A stretch of 64,000 nucleotides of DNA from Palsa-459 sp035937595 (GTDB lineage: Bacteria; Actinomycetota; Acidimicrobiia; Acidimicrobiales; RAAP-2), in contig DASZHS010000012.1 in assembly GCA_035937595.1 (NCBI GenBank), forward strand, positions 1 through 64,000. The letters are read 5' to 3'. The notes beneath the pieces are model-generated. The model did not search any database. It was given only the letters and a program-made list of their open reading frames with translations, and was not told the DNA's origin. The position numbers were made by a program, and so were the translations under genes. Of this stretch, positions 48,047 through 56,651 are shown one piece after another (the stretch's first letter is position 1; each line of letters begins with the position of its first letter).

Positions 48047-50098
48047 TCAGTCGCCCGCCCCGGCGGCGACCAGCACGAGGACCGATCGCTCGGGGACGAC
48101 GACCCGTCCGCCGCCGCGGTGGTGCGCCCCGCGTCGCGAGGGGTCGAACGACGAGAGCGCCTCGACGAAGGCGGCGTCGACGCCCGGCAGCGCGAACTCG
48201 ACGACCTCGAGCCGCCCGTTGACGCAGACCACGACCTCGTCGGTGGCGTCCCCGATCGCCGCGGTCGCGTGGAGCGCAAGGCAGGGTGGGGCGCCCGCCT
48301 CCCAGTCGGGCCCCGCCATGGGGGCGCCGTCGGGCCGACGCCAGGCGAGCGGCGTGCGCTGCGGTGCGGCACCGTCACCGCGGAGCGCGGGGTGCGCGCC
48401 CCGCAGCGCCACGAGGCGGGCGACGAACGCCGCGAGGGCCTCGTCGGCGCCCTGCCAGTCGAGCCAGCTCGTCTCGTTGTCCTGGCAGTACGCGTTGTTG
48501 TTGCCGCCCTGGGTGCGACCGAGCTCGTCGCCGCCGAGGAGCATCGGGACGCCGCGGCTGACGAGCAGCGTCGCAAGGAGCGCGCGAGCCTGGCGCCCGC
48601 GGAGGGCGAGCACCCCGGGGTCGTCGGTCTCGCCCTCGACGCCGCAGTTCCACGACCGGTTGTCGTCGGTGCCGTCGAGGTTGTCGTGGCCGTTCGCCTC
48701 GTTGTGCTTGACCTCGTAGGACACGAGGTCGCGCAGCGTGAACCCGTCGTGGGAGGTGACGAGGTTGATCGACGACGTCCACGTGCGGGCGGGCGCCTCG
48801 AAGAGGTCCGCGGAGCCGGCCATGCAGGTGGCGAGCCCGGCCAGGTCGCCGTCCGCGTCGCGCCAGAAGTCCCGCACGGTGTCACGGAAGCGGCCGTTCC
48901 ACTCCCGGTAGGGCGGCGGGAACCGCCCGAGCGCGTAGCCGTCGTCGGGATCCAGGTCCCAGGGCTCGCAGATCAGCCTGGCCGCGGCGAGGACCGGGTC
49001 CGCCGCGCAGCGCGCGAGGATCGGTGCGGCCGGGTCGAACGGACCTCGTGGCCGAGCGAGCGTCGGGGCGAGGTCGAACCGGAACCCGTCGACGTGGCAC
49101 GTCGACACCCAGTAGCGCAGCGAGTCCACGACGAGCTCGGCCGCGAGCGGGCTCGCCGCGTTGATCGAGTTGCCGCAGCCCGTCGTGTCGACGAGCCGCA
49201 GGCGCTCGTCGTGGCGGTAGTACTGGGGCGCGTCGAAGCCCTTGAAGGAGAGCGTCGGGCCGAGGTCGTCGCCCTCGGCCGTGTGGTTGTAGACGACGTC
49301 CAGGAGGACCTCGAGCCCCGCACGGTGCAGGGCGGCGACCATCGCCTTGAACTCGCCGACCTGGGCGCCGACCCCGTCGCTCGCCGCGTAGCGCGCGGCG
49401 GGCGCGAAGTAGCCGATCGGGTTGTAGCCCCAGTAGTTCGAGCGGCCCGCGTCCACGAGGAAGCCCTCGTCGACGAGCTCGTGGACCGGCAAGAGCTCGA
49501 CGGCCGTCACCCCGAGCGCGAGGAGGTGCGAGACGAACGCGTCGTCGCCGAGCCCGAGGTAGGTCCCACGCCGCGCCACGGGCACGCGCGGGTGCCGGGC
49601 CGTCGCGCCGCGCACGTGGGCCTCGTAGAGGACGGTCTCGTCCCAGGAGCGGCGCGGCCGCACTACGTCGTCGTCACCCCAGTCGAACCGGTCGTCGACC
49701 ACGACCGAGAGGGGGACGAGCGACGCCGTGTCGACGCCGCTGCCGGGCGCGAGCGCGCTCCGCGGCTCGCGCGCGGCGCCGTCGAACGCGTGGGCGTAGG
49801 GGTCCAGCAGCAGCTTGGTGGGCTCGCACCACTGAGCGCGGTCGGGGTCGTACGGCCCGTGGGCGCGCAGTCCGTAGCGCTGACCGGCGCCCACCCCTGG
49901 TACGTCGAGCTGCCAGCGATCCGCGCCGACGGGCGACATCGCGAGGCGCTCCTCGCGGCCACGCTCGTCGAAGAGGCACAGCTCGACCTTGTCGGCGACG
50001 CTCGTGGCCACGCGGAACACCGTGCGGTCGCCGTCGAGCGTCGCCCCGAGCCGGGGTGCGGCGCCGTCGCGGGGCGCGGGCGGGCCGGCGTCGGTCAC
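48047..50098 (-). CDS. glgX: Glycogen debranching enzyme GlgX
   Basis: A 683-residue GH13_11 isoamylase-type enzyme that hydrolyses alpha-1,6 branches of limit dextrin. The CBM48 module has VFRVATSVADKVELCLFDE and the barrel has YEAHVRGATARHP, SNYWGYNPIGYFAP and DVVYNHTAEG. The nucleophile Asp342 is in GFRFDLAPTL, the acid/base Glu378 in LICEPWDL, and NLVTSHDGFTL holds the transition-state residues. GTG 50098 overlaps the stop of the upstream glycosidase gene (GTGA). Confidence 0.94.
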   Translation of the reverse strand: MTDAGPPAPRDGAAPRLGATLDGDRTVFRVATSVADKVELCLFDERGREERLAMSPVGADRWQLDVPGVGAGQRYGLRAHGPYDPDRAQWCEPTKLLLDPYAHAFDGAAREPRSALAPGSGVDTASLVPLSVVVDDRFDWGDDDVVRPRRSWDETVLYEAHVRGATARHPRVPVARRGTYLGLGDDAFVSHLLALGVTAVELLPVHELVDEGFLVDAGRSNYWGYNPIGYFAPAARYAASDGVGAQVGEFKAMVAALHRAGLEVLLDVVYNHTAEGDDLGPTLSFKGFDAPQYYRHDERLRLVDTTGCGNSINAASPLAAELVVDSLRYWVSTCHVDGFRFDLAPTLARPRGPFDPAAPILARCAADPVLAAARLICEPWDLDPDDGYALGRFPPPYREWNGRFRDTVRDFWRDADGDLAGLATCMAGSADLFEAPARTWTSSINLVTSHDGFTLRDLVSYEVKHNEANGHDNLDGTDDNRSWNCGVEGETDDPGVLALRGRQARALLATLLVSRGVPMLLGGDELGRTQGGNNNAYCQDNETSWLDWQGADEALAAFVARLVALRGAHPALRGDGAAPQRTPLAWRRPDGAPMAGPDWEAGAPPCLALHATAAIGDATDEVVVCVNGRLEVVEFALPGVDAAFVEALSSFDPSRRGAHHRGGGRVVVPERSVLVLVAAGAGD

Positions 50099-52821
50099 AG
50101 AAGGTCGTCGGACTCGATCGACAGGTCACCGGCGTCGATCGAGACGTCACGGTACGACGTCGCGCCCGTGCCGTGGACACGCAGGATCAGGTCGGCGACG
50201 AGCCCCGTCCACCCGGTCTGGTGCGACGCGCCGAGCCCCTTGCCCGTGTCGCCGTCGAAGTACTCGTGGAACTGGACGTTGTCCCGCCACCGCGGGTCCT
50301 CCTGGAACTTCGTGATGTCACCGAAGCACGGACGGTGCCCGTTCTCGTCGAGCAAGAAGAGCGAGATGAGCCGGCGACGCAGGTCCCTCGCGACCTCGGT
50401 GTAGGTGGTCTTCGTGGTCGACCCCGTCGGGTACTCGATCAGCTCCTCGTCGCCGAAGAACCGGCCGAGCCGCTCGAGCGCGTCGGACGCGAGGTGGTTG
50501 AGCGGGAACCAAACCGGCCCGCGCCAGTTCGAGTTGCCGCCGAACATGTGCGTCGTCGACTCCGCCGGCTCGTAGTCGATCGACGCCTCGAAGCCATCCA
50601 GCGTGATCTTGTAGGGGTGCGCGCGGTGGTACGCGGACAGCGATCGGAGCCCGTGCGCGGAGAGGAACTCCGACTCGTCGAGCAGGCGCGAGACGAGCCG
50701 CGCGACGCGGCTGATCTCGACGACCCCGAGCAGGAGCCGGCGCTCGCCGGGCTCTCCGCGCAGCACCCCGCCGTCGCTCATCCCCTCGAGGTCCGTCCCG
50801 GAGCCCAAGAGCTCCGCGCAGCGCTTCCCGACCTTCTTCGCCCGGTCGAGCATGTCGTCGTCGAGGAGCATCGTCGCGAGCAGCGGGATGGCGCCGACCA
50901 TGGAGTGCACCGCGATCGTCTCGATCGTCCCGTCGGGGCTCTCCAGCTGGTCGAAGAAGAAGCCGTCGTCGTCGCTCCACAGGCCCAGCCCGTTGAGCGC
51001 GGTGCGCATGAGCGCGAAGTGCTCGAGGAACTTGAGCACGAGGTCGGCGGCCGGGCGCGTCTTCGAGCGGTTGAGCGCGGACGCGATGACGCCCATGACG
51101 AGGGCGTAGGCGGCCATCCACCCGGTGGCGTCCGCCTGGCGCAGCGTGTAGCCCGCCGGCAGGTGCGACCGATCGAGGGGCCCGATGTTGTCGAGGCCCA
51201 AGAAGCCGCCCTCGAAGAGGTTCGAGCCGTCCTCGTCCTCTCGGTTGATCCACCACGTGAAGTTGACGAGGAGCTTGTCGAACACCCTCGAGAGGAACTC
51301 GAAGTCGGTGCCGCCGTCGGCGACGAACACCTCGATCGCGGCCCACCCCTGGACCGGTGGGTTGAGGTCACCGAAGTCCCACTCGTAGGCGGGGAGGCCG
51401 CCGCTCGGGTGCTGGAACCACTCCCGGCACAGCAAGATGAGCTGGTACTTGGCGAACGCCGGGTCCACCCTCGCCAGCGGCACGCAGTGGAACGCGAGGT
51501 CCCACGCCGCGAACCAGGGATACTCCCACTTGTCGGGCATCGACATGATGTCGAACGCGTTGAAGTTCCGCCACCGCGCGTTGCGCCCCAGCTCGCGGCC
51601 CGGCGGGGGCGTCGGCTGGGTGGGGTCCCCGTCGAGCCACCGCGTGACGTCGTAGTAGTAGAGCTGCTTGGACCACAAGAGCCCCGCCATCGCCTGGCGC
51701 AGCACCAGCGCCTCGTCGTCGGACGCGGTCGATGGCGTGAGCTCGGCGTAGAACGCGTCGGCCTCGGCGCGCCGGGCGGCGAGGACCTCGGTGAAGTCGT
51801 CGCCCAGGAGCGCGTCGGGCGTGCTCGCCACGGCGACGTCGCGCGGCAGCAGCCGCAGGCGGAGGTGCACGGTCGCGGCGGGCTCGACGTCGAGCGTGTA
51901 CCAGAACGCGCCCTTCGTACCCGTGCCCTCGGGGTTGACCGTGGCGGCGCCCTCCACGACGCGGTCGTTGATGCCGTCCTTCGGGTAGCGCGCCGTCGAC
52001 GTCGTGCGCGACCGGCGCCCTGGGTTCGACTCGTTGTCGCAGACGAGCGGCTCGGGCGCCGCGCCGTCGTGGCTCAGCGAAGCCGTGAGCTGCAGCGTGC
52101 CGAGCCAGGGGTGGTGGATCGTCATCCGGCGATCCCCGTCGACGACGAGGCTCGGGCGCTCCGCACCCACGTCCCAGGACCAGGTGTTGCGGAACCACGC
52201 CGTGGGCAGCACGTGCAGCGTGTCGCGCTCCGGGCCGACGTTGGTGATCTCGACCTCCCACAGCAGGTCGGTCGGGTCGGCCTTCGCGTAGCGCGTCTCG
52301 ATCGCCCAGTAGCGGTCCTCGTCGAAGATCCCCGTGTCGAGCAGCTCGTACTCGGGGTCAGCGAGGCCGCGGGCGCGGTTCACCTTGATCAGGTCGTCGT
52401 AGGGGAAGGCGGCTTGCGGGTAGTGGTAGCGCCAGACGTTCCAGGCGTGGCTCGGGAGCGCGTCGTGGTACCACCAGTACTCCTTCACGTCCTCGCCGTG
52501 GTTGGCCTGGGCCTGGGTGAGCCCGAAGAGGCGCTCCTTCAGGTACGGGTCGCGCCCGTTCCAGAGCGCGAGGCCGAGGCAGAGGTTCTGCTCGATGTCG
52601 CAGAACCCCGCGAGCCCGTCCTCGCCCCAGCGGTAGGCGGTCCACCGCGCCTGCTCGTAGGGCAGGTAGTCCCAGGCGTTGCCGTCCGCGCTGTAGTCCT
52701 CGCGGACCGTCCCCCACTGGCGCTCCGAGACGTACGGTCCCCACCAGTACCAGGGGCTCGCCGCGCGCAAGCCGTCCTCGAGCCGCCCGAAGCTCTCGAC
52801 GCGCCGCTGTTCAGCGTTCAC
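50095..52821 (-). CDS. Large MGH1/GH63-like glycoside hydrolase
   Basis: A 908-residue cytoplasmic protein of the actinobacterial glucosidase group related to GH63 and mannosylglycerate hydrolases. It has an N-terminal beta-sandwich (RYWAIETRYAKADPTDLLWEVEITN given by its ends RYWAIE and EVEITN) and an (alpha/alpha)6 barrel with YPWFAAWDLAFHCVPLA, GGFLGLDNIGP, SNWRGPVWFPLNHL and GASHQTGWTGLVAD. Conserved acids include Asp in AWDLAFH and Glu in QFHEYFDGD. No signal peptide. Its coupling with glgX suggests action on released oligosaccharides or trehalose-like products, but the substrate is unknown. GTG 52821 has GAGGAG upstream. Confidence 0.85.
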   Translation of the reverse strand: MNAEQRRVESFGRLEDGLRAASPWYWWGPYVSERQWGTVREDYSADGNAWDYLPYEQARWTAYRWGEDGLAGFCDIEQNLCLGLALWNGRDPYLKERLFGLTQAQANHGEDVKEYWWYHDALPSHAWNVWRYHYPQAAFPYDDLIKVNRARGLADPEYELLDTGIFDEDRYWAIETRYAKADPTDLLWEVEITNVGPERDTLHVLPTAWFRNTWSWDVGAERPSLVVDGDRRMTIHHPWLGTLQLTASLSHDGAAPEPLVCDNESNPGRRSRTTSTARYPKDGINDRVVEGAATVNPEGTGTKGAFWYTLDVEPAATVHLRLRLLPRDVAVASTPDALLGDDFTEVLAARRAEADAFYAELTPSTASDDEALVLRQAMAGLLWSKQLYYYDVTRWLDGDPTQPTPPPGRELGRNARWRNFNAFDIMSMPDKWEYPWFAAWDLAFHCVPLARVDPAFAKYQLILLCREWFQHPSGGLPAYEWDFGDLNPPVQGWAAIEVFVADGGTDFEFLSRVFDKLLVNFTWWINREDEDGSNLFEGGFLGLDNIGPLDRSHLPAGYTLRQADATGWMAAYALVMGVIASALNRSKTRPAADLVLKFLEHFALMRTALNGLGLWSDDDGFFFDQLESPDGTIETIAVHSMVGAIPLLATMLLDDDMLDRAKKVGKRCAELLGSGTDLEGMSDGGVLRGEPGERRLLLGVVEISRVARLVSRLLDESEFLSAHGLRSLSAYHRAHPYKITLDGFEASIDYEPAESTTHMFGGNSNWRGPVWFPLNHLASDALERLGRFFGDEELIEYPTGSTTKTTYTEVARDLRRRLISLFLLDENGHRPCFGDITKFQEDPRWRDNVQFHEYFDGDTGKGLGASHQTGWTGLVADLILRVHGTGATSYRDVSIDAGDLSIESDDLL

Positions 52822-53195
52822 ACTCGCTCCTCGTCCGCTCGCAGGTGGAGCCGGCGACGCGTCGAAGGGTAGCGCGGCGGATTCGCAGCGGTGCGGGGCG
52901 TCGCGCGGCTCGTGGCCCGTCGGCGTGACGCGCCGAGCGCCGTCGCCGAGGTCGCTCGCACACCAGCAGAGCGGCGACGTCGTCGATCGCCACCGGCTCG
53001 CCCTGCACGTCGCCGAGGGACGGCGCGCACCGCCGTGCGGCGGGTCCTAGAGTGCGCCGCGGGGAGCCGGGAAGCCTGGTCGGCACAGCATCCGTCGATG
53101 GAAAGGGCGGCAGCGTGCGCGCACCCTCTCGTCTGCAGCCCACGGCGAGCGCCGGTCCTCCCGCCCTCGGCCGTCGACGCGGGACGCGCTGATCG
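52822..53195. other. 374-base non-coding stretch with a possible structured leader
   Basis: No convincing gene lies here; the open frames are Arg/Pro-rich antisense-type artefacts. A TAGAGT -10-like element at 53048-53053 would start an RNA of about 136 bases in front of the exchanger gene. Within it, GGGCGGCAG (53105-53113) and CTGCAGCCC (53133-53141) pair as 8 bp with one mismatch, and another GC-rich block begins GGGGAGCCGGGAAGCC. A cis-regulatory RNA is possible but I cannot assign a riboswitch class. Confidence 0.4.
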
Positions 53196-54197
53196 ATGGG
53201 CGTCGCCCCCTCGGTCGCCGCCTTCGCCGCCGCGGCGATGGTCAGCCTCGGGACGAGCTGGTTCTTGGTCTCGCGCCTGGAGCGCATCGGCGAGCGGCTC
53301 GGTGCGTCCGAGGCGCTCCTCGGCCTCCTCGCCGCGCTCGCCGCGAACACGCCCGAGATCACGTCCTCGGTGACCGCCCTCGCGCACCACCAACGCGACG
53401 TCGGCGCCGGGGTGATCATCGGATCCAACGTCTTCAACCTGGCGGCCCTCCTCGGACTCGGCGCCATCGTGGCGGGGCGCATCGAGCTGCACCGACGCGT
53501 CGTCGTGCTCGCCGGGTCCGTCGCCACGTGGGTGTCCGTCGTCTGCCTCGCCTCGGTCGCGGGCACCGTCTCGCCGGTGGTCGGGCTCGTCGCGTGCAGC
53601 GTCGTGTTCGTCCCCTACGTCGCCGAGCTCGCGGCGCCGCAACGCCGTCGCCGTGCGCTCCCGCTCCCCCCGCGGTGGACGGCGTGGCTGTCCACGGCGG
53701 TCGACGAGGAAGAGCTCGAGCTCGACGCGGCGATCCGGCCCGCGCGCGGGCGCGGGATCGACGTGGTGGTCGCGAGTGGCGCCCTCGTCGTCGTCGTCGC
53801 GGCGAGCGTCGTCATGGAGCGGAGCGCGACCACGCTCGGGGCGCACTTCGCCATCCCGGCGATCGTCCTCGGTGGCGTCGTGCTCGCGGCGGTCACGAGC
53901 CTCCCGAACGCCGTCGCGGCGATCTACCTCGCCGCCAAGGGTCGCGGGGCCGCGATGCTCAGCACGGCCCTCAACAGCAACTCGCTCAACGTCCTGCTCG
54001 GGCTGCTCGTCCCCGCCGTCGCGCTCGGCATCGCGGCCCCGACGGGCGGCGCGACGCTCACCGCGGCCTGGTACGTGGGGCTGACCGTGCTCACCGTGTC
54101 GCTGGCCTACCGCGGACGCGGGCTGCGGCGTCCCGCGGGCTGGCTCATCGTCGCGCTCTACGGCGCCTTCGTCGCCGCGCTGCTCGCGGTCTCCTGA
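53196..54197 (+). CDS. Sodium/calcium-exchanger-family (CaCA) transporter
   Basis: A 333-residue membrane protein with about 10 helices in two homologous halves. The alpha-repeat motifs are AANTPEITSSVTALA with GSNVFNLAALLGLG in the first half, and AVTSLPNAVAAIYLA with NSNSLNVLLGLLVP in the second, matching the acidic/amide cation-site layout of CaCA exchangers. The second repeat has Leu-Pro where the family usually has a Pro-Glu, so the two halves are asymmetric and ion preference is uncertain. ATG 53196 lacks a good ribosome-binding site. It stands alone behind a long leader. Confidence 0.82.
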   Translation: MGVAPSVAAFAAAAMVSLGTSWFLVSRLERIGERLGASEALLGLLAALAANTPEITSSVTALAHHQRDVGAGVIIGSNVFNLAALLGLGAIVAGRIELHRRVVVLAGSVATWVSVVCLASVAGTVSPVVGLVACSVVFVPYVAELAAPQRRRRALPLPPRWTAWLSTAVDEEELELDAAIRPARGRGIDVVVASGALVVVVAASVVMERSATTLGAHFAIPAIVLGGVVLAAVTSLPNAVAAIYLAAKGRGAAMLSTALNSNSLNVLLGLLVPAVALGIAAPTGGATLTAAWYVGLTVLTVSLAYRGRGLRRPAGWLIVALYGAFVAALLAVS

Positions 54198-54284
54198 GCG
54201 CGGCGTCGCGGCGTCACCCGCCGACCGGCCAACACCGACCCACGCCGGTGCGCGCCGTCGCCTCGGTGCGCGGGCGACGCTGAG

Positions 54285-54290
54285 TAGCGT
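54285..54290 (+). promoter_or_regulatory. Possible -10 element for the nitronate monooxygenase gene
   Basis: TAGCGT fits TANNNT, and would produce a short leader carrying AGGAGG before GTG 54310. No clear -35. Confidence 0.35.
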
Positions 54291-54309
54291 GGCGAGGAGA
54301 GGAGGACGC

Positions 54310-55284
54310 GTGCTCACGACGAGGCTCACCACCGCGCTCAAGATCGACCACCCCGTGATGCTCGCGGGGATGGGCGGGGTGTCCTACGCGACGCTCGTCG
54401 CGGCGGTCTCCAACGCCGGCGGCTTCGGGTGCCTCGGCGCCTCCACGATGTCCGAGCCGCGCATGATCGACGAGATCGCCGCGACCCGGGCGCACACCGA
54501 CCGGCCGTTCGGGGTGGACCTGCTCACCGCGATGCCCGGCGACCTCGTCCACTCGGTCGAGCTCGTGATCGAGGGCGGCGCGAGCGCGTTCGTCGCCGGC
54601 CTCGGTGTGCCGTCCAAGGTGGTCGACCTCTGCCACGACCACGACCTGCTGGTCGTGTCGATGTGCGGGAAGGTGGAGCACGCTCGGCGGGCCGTCGACG
54701 CGGGCTGCGACCTCGTCGTCGCCCAGGGCACCGAGGCGGGAGGGCACACCGGGACGGTCGCCACCTTCCCGCTGGTCCCGATGATCGTGGACGCCGCCGG
54801 CGCCACGGTCCCCGTCGTCGCGGCGGGCGGGGTGTTCGACGGGCGCGGCCTCGCGGCCGCCCTCGCGCTCGGCGCCGACGGCGTCTGGGTGGGCACCCGG
54901 TTCATCGCGACGCCCGAGGCTCGCGGGATCCCGGGGTTCAAAGAGCGGATCCTCGAGGCCAAGGAGGACGGCACGACCGTCTCTCGGGCGTTCTCGGGCA
55001 AGACCATGCGGGTGATCAAGAACGACACCACGGCCTTCTACGAGCAGCACCCCTCGGCGCTCAAGCCGTTCCCCGACCAGCTCGGCGTCTCGTTCCGCGA
55101 CGGCACGTTCCACCTCGGCGGCGACGAGGCCACGCCCGGGGTCGACCCGCAGAAGGAGGGCTACCCTGCCGGCCAGGCGGTCGGTGCCATCGACGGGCTG
55201 GTGCCCGCCGGTGAGCTGCTCACCTCGATGGTGGCGGATGCCGAGGCGATCCTCGCGCGACTCGCGCGGCTCGCCGGTCGGTGA
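54310..55284 (+). CDS. Nitronate monooxygenase-family FMN enzyme
   Basis: A 324-residue TIM-barrel flavoprotein. It has the opening DHPVMLAGMGGVSYATLVAAVSNAGG (ends DHPVML and SNAGG), FGVDLLTAMPG, the active-site AQGTEAGGHTG with the catalytic His, VPVVAAGGVFDGRG and GADGVWVGTRFIATPEA phosphate-binding segments. These enzymes detoxify propionate 3-nitronate or act as related FMN oxidoreductases. GTG 54310 has AGGAGG four bases upstream. Its stop overlaps the next gene. Confidence 0.9.
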   Translation: MLTTRLTTALKIDHPVMLAGMGGVSYATLVAAVSNAGGFGCLGASTMSEPRMIDEIAATRAHTDRPFGVDLLTAMPGDLVHSVELVIEGGASAFVAGLGVPSKVVDLCHDHDLLVVSMCGKVEHARRAVDAGCDLVVAQGTEAGGHTGTVATFPLVPMIVDAAGATVPVVAAGGVFDGRGLAAALALGADGVWVGTRFIATPEARGIPGFKERILEAKEDGTTVSRAFSGKTMRVIKNDTTAFYEQHPSALKPFPDQLGVSFRDGTFHLGGDEATPGVDPQKEGYPAGQAVGAIDGLVPAGELLTSMVADAEAILARLARLAGR

Positions 55285-55883
55285 GCGAGGTCGCGCCGCT
55301 CGCTCGCCCGCTCCCCCGTGTGGTCGTCGGCGAGCGGCTGCGCCTCGAGGTGTGGGGCGCCGACCGGGTCGATGAGGTGCGCGACCTCGTTGAGCGGTCC
55401 CAAGCGACGCTGTCCGCGTTCCTCCCCTGGGCGACCGAGGTGCCGACCACCGCCGAGGAGGCGGCGGCGCAGGCGAGCGCCGAGCAGCGGTGGCGCGAGG
55501 GCCGCATGGCGGGCTGGATCGTGCTCGAGGACGGCGAGGTCCGCGGGATGCTGGGGCTGCACCGCCGCGGTGGGCCTGACGAGCTCGAGATCGGCTACTG
55601 GCTGGACGCCGCGGCGACCGGGCGCGGCCTCATGACGCAGGCCTGCACGATGGCGACCGACGTGGCCTTCGGCGTCGAGGGCATCGACGCCGTGGAGATC
55701 ATCCACGACCGCGCCAACCGCCGCTCCGAGGGCGTGCCGGCGCGGCTCGGCTACCGACGTGTCGCGGCGTTCACCGCGGACGTGACGGCGCGCGGTGAGT
55801 CGGGGGTCAAGGTGCGCTGGCGCGTGCGGCGCGCCGAGTGGCTCGCGCGAGGGCTTCCCACGGCGGTCCTGTCGACCGAGTGA
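55281..55883 (+). CDS. GNAT-family acetyltransferase (RimJ/RimL-like)
   Basis: A 200-residue protein starting at GTG 55281, overlapping the TGA of the monooxygenase gene (GTGA). GERLRLEVWG, DLVERSQATLSAFLPWA, GMLGLHRRGGPDELEIGYWLDAAATGRGLMTQACTMA (ends GMLGLHR and QACTMA) and ANRRSEGVPARLGYRRV match RimJ/RimL acetyltransferases of ribosomal-protein or amino-group type. The target is unknown. Confidence 0.85.
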   Translation: MSEVAPLARPLPRVVVGERLRLEVWGADRVDEVRDLVERSQATLSAFLPWATEVPTTAEEAAAQASAEQRWREGRMAGWIVLEDGEVRGMLGLHRRGGPDELEIGYWLDAAATGRGLMTQACTMATDVAFGVEGIDAVEIIHDRANRRSEGVPARLGYRRVAAFTADVTARGESGVKVRWRVRRAEWLARGLPTAVLSTE

Positions 55884-55895
55884 ACGGCTCGAGCG

Positions 55896-56522
55896 CTACT
55901 CCGCGGCGAAGACGCCGACGGGGCACGAGACCCCGGTGCCACCGATCCCGCAGTAGCTGTTCGGGTTCGCGACCAGGTACTGCTGGTGGTAGTCCTCGGC
56001 GTAGAAGAAGGTGCCGGCGTCCTCGATCTCGGTCGTGGGCGGCGCATGGCCGGCCTCGGCGAGCCGCTTGGCGTAGGCGTCGCGCGCCCGCAGGGCGAGC
56101 TCGCGCTGGCGGTGCGACGTCGTGAAGATCGCGCTTCGGTACTGCGTGCCCACGTCGTTGCCCTGGCGGAAGCCCTGGGTCGGGTCGTGGGACTCGAAGA
56201 AGAGGCTGAGCAGCGCCTCGTAGCTCGTGACCTTGGGGTCGAAGACGACGAGGACCGTCTCGGCGTGCCCGGTGCGCCCCGAGCACACCTCCTCGTAGGT
56301 CGGGTTGGGCGTGAAGCCGCCCATGTAGCCAACGGCCGTGGTCGTCACCCCGGGCGCCTCGAAGAACTTTCGCTCCGCACCCCAGAAGCAGCCCAGGGCG
56401 AAGTAGGCGACCTCGTTGGCGGGATTGAACGGGGGCGTGAGGGGGACGCCCAGGGCGCGGTGCACGACGGTCACCGGCATGGGCGTCGCGCGCCCGGGGA
56501 GTGCGTCAGCCTCGGTGACCAT
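55896..56522 (-). CDS. msrA: Peptide methionine (S)-S-oxide reductase
   Basis: A 208-residue repair enzyme that reduces Met-S-sulfoxide. The catalytic Cys45 lies in FALGCFWGAERKF, with VGYMGGFTPNPTYEEVCSG, TGHAETV, GNDVGTQYRSAIF and FYAEDYHQQYL, and C-terminal recycling cysteines in YCGIGGTGVSCPVG. The start ATG 56522 is chosen because the N-terminal TEADALPGRATPMPV matches the long E. coli-type MsrA N-terminus; ATG 56480 is an alternative. Confidence 0.94.
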   Translation of the reverse strand: MVTEADALPGRATPMPVTVVHRALGVPLTPPFNPANEVAYFALGCFWGAERKFFEAPGVTTTAVGYMGGFTPNPTYEEVCSGRTGHAETVLVVFDPKVTSYEALLSLFFESHDPTQGFRQGNDVGTQYRSAIFTTSHRQRELALRARDAYAKRLAEAGHAPPTTEIEDAGTFFYAEDYHQQYLVANPNSYCGIGGTGVSCPVGVFAAE

Positions 56523-56651
56523 CTCGACGTGGCGGCGGAACACTGTCCCGAGCGACCCTTCTCTCCGACGGTGCGGCGGACGCGAGCGTAGCGGCGTCGC
56601 GCGCGCGCAGACGCGCGGACCCTCGCTGGTGACATGGAAGAATCCTGCGCG

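Noticed and set aside
53040..53195. Assignment to a cobalamin or manganese (yybP-ykoY) riboswitch
   Set aside because: Some G-rich blocks look suggestive, but I could not match the conserved core of either class with confidence, so only a generic structured leader is reported.
52818..53566. A coding gene on the minus strand in the gap before the exchanger
   Set aside because: The frame is Arg/Ser/Ala-rich low complexity, has no motif and overlaps the exchanger gene in antisense.
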